Shown here: positions 17,483 to 25,608 of the stretch, in pieces
How the letters are laid out: every line of letters begins with the position of its first letter
How positions within the stretch are numbered: position 1 is the first letter of the stretch
NCBI GenBank assembly: GCA_023411715.1
Contig: JAEYOM010000040.1
Span: forward strand, 1 to 64,000
Reading direction: 5' to 3'
DNA from: Bacillota bacterium
Lineage (GTDB): Bacteria > Bacillota > Clostridia > Acetivibrionales > DTU013
Length of the DNA: 64,000 bases
Position numbers and translations under genes: made by a program
The notes under the pieces: generated by a model
The model's database searches: none
Seen by the model: the letters and a program-made list of their open reading frames with translations, nothing else
Told to the model about the DNA's origin: nothing

Positions 17483-17648
17483 GTTGTGGCGACCGTTTAA
17501 TATTGCATGAGTTTTACGACATAGAGCATATTGATGAAGCATTGATAAGGGCAAATTTCTGTTTGAGCGAAGCGAGTTAAATTTGCCGCGGAGCTGAATC
17601 TATATGCTCTCGGAGTGAAACTCCGCAATAGAAAACGGTCGCCACAAC
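17483..17648 (+). repeat. 166-bp imperfect palindrome (MITE-like or large terminator)
   Basis: The ends are perfect 16-base inverted repeats: GTTGTGGCGACCGTTT (17483-17498) and its complement at 17633-17648. Inside, TATTGC pairs with GCAATA, AGAGCATAT with ATATGCTCT, and GGCAAATTT with AAATTTGCC, leaving a GAGCGAAGCGAG apex. The whole unit folds back on itself directly after lepB. No protein is encoded. The rest of 17649-17983 holds a structured leader but no gene. Confidence 0.7.
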
Positions 17649-17816
17649 ACTGGACTACAGATTTTCAAGGCAAAATTCCATAGTATTAAATGATTAGCGC
17701 AGCAAATAGCAGATTCTTTACAAGAAGTGTACTATTTATTATTCGTTTATTTTGTGCTAATATAAGAGGAATCTATGCTGTCAAGAGTATCAATGCAATA
17801 TGTTGGTACTCTTTCT

Positions 17817-17926
17817 TTGATAATAACGAGGCGTCAAAATGTTCCCCATCTTTATAGGTGGCAGGTACAGACTCGTTGAAACTCCACAGAGGTAAGGAAA
17901 TTTTTCTACAACCGAAAAATTTCCTT
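17817..17926 (+). promoter_or_regulatory. Structured leader of unknown class before the activase gene
   Basis: AACGAG (17825-17830) pairs with CTCGTT (17872-17877), enclosing CCATC/GGTGG around a 6-base loop. A perfect 13-bp hairpin, AAGGAAATTTTTC with its complement and a 7-base loop (17894-17926), follows. There is no U-tract after it. An AAGGGGG site comes at 17944 but is 33 bases from the ATG. I do not recognise the class. Confidence 0.4.
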
Positions 17927-17983
17927 ATGAATCAGGTCGTTATAAGGGGGTAGCTTAAATACTGTTTTTACGGTATTGACCAT

Positions 17984-20900
17984 ATGAAAAGACTTTTCCA
18001 CGCAGGCCTGGACGTAGGCTCGACAACAGTAAAACTAGTGGTTCTGGATAACAATGAGAGAATCCAATACAGCAAATATCAACGGCATTTTTCAGATATC
18101 AGGAAGACGATATATGAACTTGTCGACGAGACTTGCAGCATGTTTGAAGGAGACGACCTGACTGTTACACTGACGGGCTCGGGTGGTATTTCTGTTGCGC
18201 AGTGGATGGAGCTGCCCTTTGAACAGGAGGTCGTTGCAGCCACAGGTGCCATCAGGAGCCTGATACCGGAAACGGACGTAGCCGTTGAGCTAGGCGGGGA
18301 AGATGCCAAGATCACTTTTTTCAGGGGCGGTATAGAACAGCGTATGAACGGCACCTGTGCGGGAGGCACGGGAGCATTCATAGACCAGATGGCATCACTG
18401 CTGCAGACTGACGCGGCGGGACTCAACAAGCTTGCGGAAAACTACAAGGTCATATATCCTATTGCGGCCAGATGCGGCGTTTTTGCCAAGACGGATATAC
18501 AGCCGCTTCTGAACGAGGGCGCGGCGAGAGAAGACATTGCGGCCTCGATATTCCAATCCGTAGTGAATCAGACAATAAGCGGACTCGCTTGCGGCAGGCC
18601 GATAAAAGGCAATGTTGCATTCCTCGGAGGACCGCTGTACTTCCTGCCCGAACTCAGAAAGAGATTTATCGAAACCCTGGCGCTTAAAGACGACCAGGTC
18701 ATATTCCCCGATAACTCGCAGCTTTTCGTTGCAGTAGGCGCTGCACTGGCCTCAAAGGAAAAAAAGATAATGAGTTTTCAAACGCTGAGGAGCAGGCTCT
18801 CGGCTGTCAATACGGTCACCGTTCACGAGGTGGAGAGACTGAGCCCGCTTTTCAGGGATGAGATAGAGCTCGGCGAATTCAACCAAAGGCATTCCAGGCA
18901 TCAGGTCACACGCAGGGAATTATACTCGTATGCCGGACCCTGCTATCTTGGAATAGACGCGGGTTCGACTACCACAAAGCTCGCGCTTACCGACGGCCAG
19001 GGCTCGCTTATGTATTACCATTACGGAAGCAACAAGGGAAGCCCGTTGAAGTCCGTTATAAAGGAAATGAAGAAGCTTTATTCGCTGATGCCGTCAGGCG
19101 CGTATATAGCCAATTCCACAGTTACAGGCTATGGAGAAGGCCTGATCAAAGCAGCGCTGAACGTCGATATTGGTGAGGTCGAAACAATCGCGCATTACAA
19201 AGCGGCTGAGCATTTCCTGCCCGGAGTCGATTTCATCCTGGATATCGGCGGGCAGGATATGAAATGCATGCAGATCAAAGAGGGCGTCATTGATAACATC
19301 ATGCTGAACGAAGCATGCTCCTCCGGCTGCGGTTCGTTCATAGAGACATTCGCGTCATCATTGAACATGAGTGTGGAGGATTTTGCAAAAGAGGCGCTTC
19401 TTGCACAGAAGCCCGTAGATCTGGGTTCACGCTGTACGGTGTTCATTAATTCGCGCGTAAAGCAGGCGCAGAAGGAAGGCGCATCGGTAGGAGATATTTC
19501 GGCAGGGCTGTCATATTCGGTCATAAAGAACGCTCTTACAAAGGTAATAAAAATAAGGGATCCCAAACAGCTCGGCAGGAAAATAATAGTTCAGGGCGGG
19601 ACCTTCTACAATACTGCGGTCCTCAGGAGTTTCGAGATAATCTCCGGCAGGGAAGCCGTAAGGCCCGATATCGCGGGCATAATGGGTGCGTACGGAGCCG
19701 CGCTGATATCATGTGAGCGCTGCGCGGCGGGGCAGAAGAGCGGTATAATGGGCTCGGCCGACCTGGAATGTTTCCAGACGGAGATCACGCTGAAGCGCTG
19801 CGGCAAATGCAGCAACAACTGCCTTTTGACTATAAACAATTTTACGGACGGCAGGGTGTTCGTTTCGGGTAACCGCTGCGAGAGAGGCGCAGGCGGTGAA
19901 ATCCACAAGGACGGTGCTCCGAACCTGTTCGATTACAAGTACAAGCTCATCACCTCGTACAAATCGTTGGATGAGAAAGCCGCCGTACGCGGTGTAATAG
20001 GTATACCCAGGGTATTGAACATGTATGAGAATTATCCATTCTGGCATACGTTCTTTACCGAACTGAAATTCAGGGTAGTCCTGTCTCCGCGTTCTTCGCG
20101 CAGGATATATGAACTGGGCATAGAAACGATGCCGTCGGAATCGGTGTGCTACCCGGCAAAGCTGGTGCACGGCCACATAATGAGCCTTGTGCAGAGCGGG
20201 ATAAAGAATATTTTTTATCCATGCCTGCCGTACGAGCGCAAGGAAGATGAGCATGCCGACAATTGCTATAACTGCCCTATCGTCACTTCATATTCGGAAG
20301 TCATAAAAGGCAATGTGGATGCTTTGAAGGAAATGGGCATCAACTATATGAACCCGTTTTTGCCTTATTATGACAGGAAGAGACTTGGTGAGAGGCTTTA
20401 CGAAGAGCTCAGGGGATTCGGTCTGAAGAAGCATGAAGTAAAAAAGGCCGTAGACAAGGCATGGGCCGAGGATGAACGCTTCAAGGCGGATATAAGGGAA
20501 AAGGGCAAAGAGATCGTGGCGGACCTCGAAAAAACAGGCGGCAAGGGGATTGTACTTGCAGGACGTCCTTACCATATAGATCCTGAAATAAACCACGGGC
20601 TGCCGAACCTTATAACGGAATTCGGAATGGCGGTTTTGACCGAGGACTCCGTAGCTCATCTGGATAAAAGCAGCAGGCCGCTCAGGGTTGTGGATCAGTG
20701 GATGTATCATACGAGGCTCTATTCGGCCGCGTCGTTTGTCGGGACAAAACCAAACCTGGAGCTTATACAGCTCAACTCCTTCGGCTGCGGTCTCGATGCC
20801 GTCACGACGGATCAGGTACAGGAAATAATGCATGCTGCGGGGAAGATATATACAGTATTGAAAATTGATGAAATAAGCAACCTCGGGGCCGCAAGGATCC

Positions 20901-22288
20901 GCCTGCGTTCACTGAAAGCCGCAATGGAGGAACGCGACAGGAATGGATACTTGATAAGCGGTAGCAGGTACAGCTATGAAAAAGTGCCCTTTACCGAAGA
21001 GATGAGGAAAAGGCACACGATCCTGGCGCCGCAGATGTCTCCGATACATTTTCAGTTTATTGAGACGGCGTTCAGGGAGGCCGGCTATAATCTCGAAATA
21101 CTGCCTTCCGTCGACAGAGGCGCGGTCGATGAGGGACTGAAGCATGTCAACAACGACGCGTGCTATCCATCCATACTTACCACCGGACAACTGATAGAAG
21201 CGCTGAAATCCGGCAGGTACGATCCTGACAATGTATCGCTCATAATATCCCAGACGGGTGGGGGCTGCAGGGCTACCAACTATATTGGCTTTATCAGAAA
21301 AGCATTGAAGGATGCGGGTTTTGGCCAAGTACCGGTCATTTCGCTCAATGCCCTTGGAATGGAGAGCAATCCGGGCTTCAAGATAACGAAGAGCCTGCTT
21401 AACAAGGCGCTGATCGCGCTGGTATACGGAGATCTTCTGATGAGGGTACTGTACAGAGTCAGACCCTATGAGAAGATAAAAGGTTCTGCAAACCTGCTTT
21501 ACGAAAGCTGGGTCGAGCGCTGCCATAAATCGGTGAGGAGCGGCAAGCACAGTGAGTTCAGACGGAACATAAAAGGAATAGTCGAGGATTTCGACAACCT
21601 TGAGCTGGAGAATATCGAAAAGCCCCGTGTCGGGCTTGTGGGGGAAATACTCGTCAAGTTCCATCCGACCGCCAACAACGACGTTGTCAATGTTGTGGAA
21701 AAAGAAGGCGCGGAAGCTGTCATGCCGGATCTTATGGACTTTTTCCTTTACTGTGCGTATGCCCCAAACTTCAAGCACAGGTATCTTGCGGATTCACTGA
21801 AGAGCAAGCTCATCAATAATTTAGCGATCGCCGGTATCGAATATTACAGGAGATACATGAAAAAGTCGCTGGCCGCAAGCAAACGCTTCGAGCCTCCGAC
21901 AACGATCTACAAGCTCGCCGCCAAGGCTTCAAAGGTTTTGTCCCTCGGCAACTGCACAGGGGAGGGGTGGTTCCTGACTGCCGAAATGATAGAACTCATC
22001 GGGGAAGGCGCTCCAAATATCGTATGCATGCAGCCGTTCGCGTGCCTGCCGAACCATGTCACCGGAAAGGGTATGATTAAGGCGCTGAAAAAGGAATTTC
22101 CACAGGCCAATATCGTGCCGGTGGATTATGATCCGGGAGCAAGCGAGGTAAATCAACTCAACAGGATCAAGCTGATGCTGGCCGCGGCGTTCAGGAATAT
22201 GAAGGATAAGGAACTGAGCCGCAGGGAACGCACGGAGGGGAAGGACATTGCCGTAAATGCCGGGTCCGTAACCGAGCTGAATATTTGA
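17984..22288 (+). CDS. Large acyl-CoA dehydratase activase-related protein (BadF/HgdC type)
   Basis: The 1434-residue protein has two tandem ASKHA/BadF-type ATPase modules, DVGSTTVKL near residue 10 and DAGSTTTKL near 327. Each has a Cys-bearing loop (TCAGGTGAFIDQ and ACSSGCGSFIET) that in HgdC binds the inter-subunit [4Fe-4S] cluster. A CGKCSNNC cluster-like motif lies near 608, then a DUF2229-type region and a C-terminal part resembling the dehydratase HgdB fold. Such giant proteins are widespread in anaerobes. Known relatives use ATP to push an electron into 2-hydroxyacyl-CoA dehydratases, but the partner of the fused form is not established. No dehydratase genes are adjacent. The ATG at 17984 lacks a well-placed ribosome site. 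Confidence 0.88.
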   Translation: MKRLFHAGLDVGSTTVKLVVLDNNERIQYSKYQRHFSDIRKTIYELVDETCSMFEGDDLTVTLTGSGGISVAQWMELPFEQEVVAATGAIRSLIPETDVAVELGGEDAKITFFRGGIEQRMNGTCAGGTGAFIDQMASLLQTDAAGLNKLAENYKVIYPIAARCGVFAKTDIQPLLNEGAAREDIAASIFQSVVNQTISGLACGRPIKGNVAFLGGPLYFLPELRKRFIETLALKDDQVIFPDNSQLFVAVGAALASKEKKIMSFQTLRSRLSAVNTVTVHEVERLSPLFRDEIELGEFNQRHSRHQVTRRELYSYAGPCYLGIDAGSTTTKLALTDGQGSLMYYHYGSNKGSPLKSVIKEMKKLYSLMPSGAYIANSTVTGYGEGLIKAALNVDIGEVETIAHYKAAEHFLPGVDFILDIGGQDMKCMQIKEGVIDNIMLNEACSSGCGSFIETFASSLNMSVEDFAKEALLAQKPVDLGSRCTVFINSRVKQAQKEGASVGDISAGLSYSVIKNALTKVIKIRDPKQLGRKIIVQGGTFYNTAVLRSFEIISGREAVRPDIAGIMGAYGAALISCERCAAGQKSGIMGSADLECFQTEITLKRCGKCSNNCLLTINNFTDGRVFVSGNRCERGAGGEIHKDGAPNLFDYKYKLITSYKSLDEKAAVRGVIGIPRVLNMYENYPFWHTFFTELKFRVVLSPRSSRRIYELGIETMPSESVCYPAKLVHGHIMSLVQSGIKNIFYPCLPYERKEDEHADNCYNCPIVTSYSEVIKGNVDALKEMGINYMNPFLPYYDRKRLGERLYEELRGFGLKKHEVKKAVDKAWAEDERFKADIREKGKEIVADLEKTGGKGIVLAGRPYHIDPEINHGLPNLITEFGMAVLTEDSVAHLDKSSRPLRVVDQWMYHTRLYSAASFVGTKPNLELIQLNSFGCGLDAVTTDQVQEIMHAAGKIYTVLKIDEISNLGAARIRLRSLKAAMEERDRNGYLISGSRYSYEKVPFTEEMRKRHTILAPQMSPIHFQFIETAFREAGYNLEILPSVDRGAVDEGLKHVNNDACYPSILTTGQLIEALKSGRYDPDNVSLIISQTGGGCRATNYIGFIRKALKDAGFGQVPVISLNALGMESNPGFKITKSLLNKALIALVYGDLLMRVLYRVRPYEKIKGSANLLYESWVERCHKSVRSGKHSEFRRNIKGIVEDFDNLELENIEKPRVGLVGEILVKFHPTANNDVVNVVEKEGAEAVMPDLMDFFLYCAYAPNFKHRYLADSLKSKLINNLAIAGIEYYRRYMKKSLAASKRFEPPTTIYKLAAKASKVLSLGNCTGEGWFLTAEMIELIGEGAPNIVCMQPFACLPNHVTGKGMIKALKKEFPQANIVPVDYDPGASEVNQLNRIKLMLAAAFRNMKDKELSRRERTEGKDIAVNAGSVTELNI

Positions 22289-22348
22289 TAAAAATATACT
22301 TTCATGGAATTTGGTAATTACAACTATCTGTCGCTTAAAATAAAAAAT

Positions 22349-22370
22349 GCCCGGGTAACCGGGCTTTTTT
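22349..22370 (+). terminator. Terminator of the activase gene
   Basis: GCCCGG GTAA CCGGGC (22349-22364) is followed by six T residues. Confidence 0.9.
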
Positions 22371-22384
22371 AATCCATGGAACAT

Positions 22385-22431
22385 AGCGAAGTCTTGTTCA
22401 AAAATCTCAGGCGCTCGATGCGCTTGAGATT
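22385..22431. repeat. 47-bp covarying hairpin repeat, copy 1 (minus-strand terminator)
   Basis: A constant arm AGCGAAGTCTTGTT (22385-22398) is followed by AAAA and a 12-bp hairpin at 22403-22431 with loop TCGAT. Read on the minus strand the hairpin is followed by TTTTT, so it fits a terminator for the small minus-strand gene beside it. A second copy lies at 41236-41282 with 41 of 47 bases the same. Confidence 0.7.
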
Positions 22432-22432
22432 G

Positions 22433-22564
22433 TTATCTGAAACCTTTCTTTTTCTTCATACCAGCCATCTTTTTATTGTGCTTCTTGATTGAAAAGCTCA
22501 TTGCCAGTGCAAACAGGCCAAAAACAACGAGAGTCCCCAATACGAAAATATACTGTAAAGGCAT
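22433..22564 (-). CDS. Small single-pass membrane protein (43 residues)
   Basis: On the minus strand, ATG at 22564-22562 opens a 43-codon frame ending TAA at 22433. The predicted peptide starts MPLQYIFVLG, has one hydrophobic helix (about residues 4-24) and a very basic tail with KKHNKKMAGMKKKK. An AAAGGG ribosome site stands 9 bases ahead, and a hairpin with a T run lies just after the stop. That is a complete gene package. No family is recognised. Small basic-tailed membrane peptides are common among sporulation and envelope proteins, and spoIIP is next door on the other strand, but this is only context. Confidence 0.6.
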   Translation of the reverse strand: MPLQYIFVLGTLVVFGLFALAMSFSIKKHNKKMAGMKKKKGFR

Positions 22565-22756
22565 CTGGTTTAACCCTTTCTATATGGATTTTAACATAAC
22601 AATTATATATGCTCGCCGCTGCAAAAAGCAAGTTGAATATAAGAATTTATTATTATTACCTGAACTTGTCATAATGTAGCCTGCCGGAGGAATAGGATTT
22701 TATATAATTTACTTACTGAAAGCCAAGCTGCTGCTCTGTAGCAAACCGGAGGAAAA

Positions 22757-24331
22757 ATGAATGTAAAGCATAAACAAAATACTTTAGATAAACGAAATCC
22801 GAAATTTTCCAATATGATACTGATCCTGTGTTTGTCGGTGCTTGCCGTTATGATAGGTGTACAGGCCGGAGATTTTTGGTACAAGCTTGACGTAAGCGTG
22901 GTTGAAAACCTTGACACGGAAAATTTTAAAAACACTTTGAATCTGGCGCTGCCTATTATAGAATCGGTATATAACAGCGGAGAATACAGTGTTTCATTTT
23001 CAGGTGAGATCAAGGACCTGCTGGCGAAATTGTTCGGTTTTGACCTGGAATCGCCGGTTACCATCCTCAACATTCAATCGCCCGTTTTCATGAGTTATTA
23101 TAATAAAATGTACGATACGGCGCAGGGGGATCCGGCTGACCAGGCAGGCAACAATGATACTGTCGCGGATAAAGCGGGATCATCCGGTGATATGCAAAAA
23201 GCGGGAATGCAGGGGGGAAACCCGGCGTCCCCCGGGCAGGGCAGTCCGACTGACGGCACAGACAAAGAAAATAATACGGGCGGTGGAAATAATACCGGAA
23301 AGGTAACGGGAGGCGGTTCCGAGAGCGGCAATGTAGGCAAGGGAGGCAAGGGCAACAGCGGAGATGAGGGCATTACTGGGACAGGGAATGACGGCGAAAG
23401 TGGGAAATCCGGCGGAAACAAGCCGGGTACAGGGTCGGATGGCAGTATTACGGGAGATAAACCGGCAGGAAGCGGAGAATCTGAAAAGTCTGCTAATACG
23501 GATACATCCAAGCCTGATGCGACAGGCAATCCGAAGAACCCTATTGACCTGCAGCCGATCAGCAGTATCACCTACGAAGTTGAAGGTGACGAAAAAGAGG
23601 AAAACAGCGATCTTGTTGCAATGGACTCCATTGTATTGAATAACTTTACAAAACACAAGATTGATATTGCAAAATTGCTTAAGCAACCTTTGAACCTGAA
23701 TTTCAGCAAAAAAGGTCCGAAAGTGCTCGTTTATCATACACATACGAGCGAGAGCTATGTGCTCAAGGCGTCCGACCTCGGAAAGAAAGATGTGCCCAGC
23801 TTCACTTCAAACCCGAAATACAGCGTGGTAAGAGTGGGAGAGGAGCTTGCGAGGAACCTGAGAAAATACGGCATAGAGACGCTGCATGACGGTACGGTGC
23901 ACGATAAGGTAAGGGATGCGGCTTACGGAGTTGCGATAAATACGCTGCAAAGCTATAAAAAAGGCTATCCCTCCGCGAAGGTATACATAGATGTACATAG
24001 AGATGCAACTTCCGGTTCAAAACTCAGGCTTGCCAAGAATATCAACGGCAGGAGCGCCGCGCAGATAATGTTCGTCGTGGGAAGCGACGGGAAGTGGTCG
24101 TTCCCTGATTGGCAGGAAAACCTGAAGTTCGTTCTGAAACTGCAGCAGGAGCTGAATAAAAAATATCCCGGTCTTGCAAGGCCGATCCGGATCGTCGACA
24201 AGCGCTACAATCAGCAGATATCCGACGGCGCGATCCTCATAGAAGTGGGCGGCGACGGAAACCTCCTTTCCGAATGCCTGGAGAGCACAAAATATCTCGC
24301 GGAGGCTTTGAACAAAGTCATGTCGGAGTAA
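22757..24331 (+). CDS. spoIIP: Stage II sporulation protein P
   Basis: SpoIIP is the membrane-anchored amidase/endopeptidase that thins septal peptidoglycan for engulfment of the forespore, with SpoIID and SpoIIM. This 524-residue copy has an N-terminal membrane helix (about residues 19-38), a long Gly/Asn/Ser/Lys-rich linker (about 120-265) and a C-terminal amidase_3-like domain. Catalytic zinc residues lie in VYHTHTSESY (about 325), YIDVHRDA and IEVGGDGN. The linker is far longer than in Bacillus and is low in complexity. GGAGG at 22748-22752 precedes the ATG. Its presence is the best evidence that the organism forms endospores. gpr, a frequent neighbour, is not here. Confidence 0.93.
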   Translation: MNVKHKQNTLDKRNPKFSNMILILCLSVLAVMIGVQAGDFWYKLDVSVVENLDTENFKNTLNLALPIIESVYNSGEYSVSFSGEIKDLLAKLFGFDLESPVTILNIQSPVFMSYYNKMYDTAQGDPADQAGNNDTVADKAGSSGDMQKAGMQGGNPASPGQGSPTDGTDKENNTGGGNNTGKVTGGGSESGNVGKGGKGNSGDEGITGTGNDGESGKSGGNKPGTGSDGSITGDKPAGSGESEKSANTDTSKPDATGNPKNPIDLQPISSITYEVEGDEKEENSDLVAMDSIVLNNFTKHKIDIAKLLKQPLNLNFSKKGPKVLVYHTHTSESYVLKASDLGKKDVPSFTSNPKYSVVRVGEELARNLRKYGIETLHDGTVHDKVRDAAYGVAINTLQSYKKGYPSAKVYIDVHRDATSGSKLRLAKNINGRSAAQIMFVVGSDGKWSFPDWQENLKFVLKLQQELNKKYPGLARPIRIVDKRYNQQISDGAILIEVGGDGNLLSECLESTKYLAEALNKVMSE

Positions 24332-24469
24332 ACGAAACGCAGGGGGCGGTTCCAAAACGCAGGGAGTATTCTTGGGTCTGATTTTAATCGATAGTTATTG
24401 AATGAGGCGGCGCCGGAAGGATAATAATACTTGGTGGATAAATCAATAAATCAGATCCGGAGGACGCCG

Positions 24470-24751
24470 TTGAACAGAGTAGAGAGATTCAGGCACAGGA
24501 GATTTTTGATTAAGGGATATATTACGGCAGCGCTGCTGTCTCTTTTCTTCCTGACCACGGGGATACTTGCGGTGGACCGCGCCACGAACCAGCTCGTTTC
24601 CGGCAGGCAGGGCATTGCTCTGGCTGCTTTTGAAAGCAGTGAATCCAGCCTGGAAATAACATTTATGAATCGTAAAATCTATCTGAACACCCGGTATATA
24701 AACCGGGATATGGAACACCTCAGGGAAAAGCTCAGCCAATTGTTCCGGTAA
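24470..24751 (+). CDS. Small membrane protein after spoIIP, unknown function
   Basis: From TTG at 24470 the product is 93 residues: a basic head (NRVERFRHRRF), one hydrophobic helix (about residues 16-35), then an extracytoplasmic tail with IYLNTRYINRD. The start was chosen because CCGGAGG (24457-24463) sits 6 bases ahead; an in-frame TTG at 24431 is also possible. Short membrane proteins between spoIIP and lepA are seen in several Clostridia, and a sporulation role is a guess from position only. About 100 bases separate it from spoIIP, and a copy of the reversed AAAAGAACCNTCCCT motif lies just after it (24797-24811). Confidence 0.6.
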   Translation: MNRVERFRHRRFLIKGYITAALLSLFFLTTGILAVDRATNQLVSGRQGIALAAFESSESSLEITFMNRKIYLNTRYINRDMEHLREKLSQLFR

Positions 24752-24992
24752 TCGAAGCGGAAACGCATGAAATACGGGAAACAGAAACGCAGATGCAGGG
24801 ATGGTTCTTTTGTTTGGTTTTGGGCATCTCAATATGACATATAGCTGTCTTATTTTCGACTGTATCATTGGAAGACAATAGCAAGTATGGTATACACGTT
24901 ATGTGCGGAGTTTTGTATTTGTGCTGCACAATGATTGCGTTTTGAGCATATTCATTAATTTATGATTTTATTCATTTAAAGGAGGGGTTTCG

Positions 24993-25262
24993 TTGATCAC
25001 TATTGAGGCGTTACTCAGTGTCAATAAAGATAATGCAGGGGAAATAGCCGGAACGCTCGGTAAAGACGATCTGCCCGGACTTGTCGGGCTGTTGTCGGAA
25101 AAAGACGACAAGCTCAGGTATGCCGCGCTTTTGCTGCTTCAAAGCCGCTCTGGCGGCTGCGATGACGTATATCCTTTCTGCGATGTTTTTCGTGAAAAAC
25201 TCATAAGTGATAATTCTTACCAGAGAAGTGTGGTCTCCTCGACAAAAAGGGCAAAAGCCTGA
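24993..25262 (+). pseudogene. HEAT-repeat-like protein, apparently truncated
   Basis: The 89-residue frame starts at TTG 24993 behind an excellent AAAGGAGGGG site. It looks like the N-terminal helical-repeat part of a clostridial HEAT-like family (KDDKLRYAALLLLQ, then SDNSYQRS). From memory of that family, the SDNSYxRS segment normally continues into more helices. Here it runs into SSTKRAKA and a stop, and no other forward frame resumes the family. On the opposite strand the same bases encode a 28-residue frame (25217-25303) with its own start. The gene is probably broken by rearrangement, though a natural short form cannot be excluded. Confidence 0.45.
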
Positions 25263-25386
25263 TAGAGGCCGTGCTTCGTCAGTAGAGCGGTTATTGCGTC
25301 CATTTCGTTTCAATCCTTTATTTTATTATAAACGGATGTTATAATTGTACTGCATTTAATGAAGAATTAATGTAATACTTAAAGCT

Positions 25387-25581
25387 CGGCTAAAATATTA
25401 CTTCCGCTCTTTTTAATGGATTTCTGCTTTGCAGAAATGCTACACTAATGAAACATTTCGCTTTAGCGAAATCTATTGGGAAATAGAGCGGGCTGGTCGC
25501 AAGCTTCGCTGGCTGCTCGCCCATGCAACCTGGTTAGTGAAGTTTCCCGGAAAAGATTAGTGGAAGTTATATTTTAACGAT
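25387..25581 (+). repeat. MITE-like element, copy A (with nested insertion)
   Basis: The left end CGGCTAAAATATTACTTCC (25387-25405) is the near complement of the right end GGAAGTTATATTTTAACG (25562-25579). The body shares long runs with copy B at 32741, for instance GGTCGCAAGCTTCGCT and GGAAAAnATnnAGnGGAAGT. Copy A is 195 bases, 62 longer than copy B; nearly all the extra length is one block at about 25416-25477. No transposase is encoded. Together with the flanking DNA it fills the gap between the truncated gene and lepA. Confidence 0.7.
25420..25472 (+). repeat. Twin-hairpin element nested in MITE copy A
   Basis: Hairpin ATTTCTGC TTT GCAGAAAT (25420-25438), linker GCTACACTAATGAAAC (25439-25454) and hairpin ATTTCGC TTTA GCGAAAT (25455-25472). 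The same plan occurs at 37626-37679. Confidence 0.6.
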
Positions 25582-25608
25582 GCTTATGAAATGACAAGGG
25601 GAAAATGG

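Noticed and set aside
17483..17648. A CRISPR repeat or insertion sequence at the large palindrome.
   Set aside because: There are only two inverted arms, no direct-repeat spacing, and no transposase frame.
22897..23640. Long open frames on the minus strand opposite the spoIIP linker, up to 187 codons.
   Set aside because: They mirror the Gly-rich low-complexity coding of spoIIP, give Pro/Leu/Ser-rich products and lack start signals.
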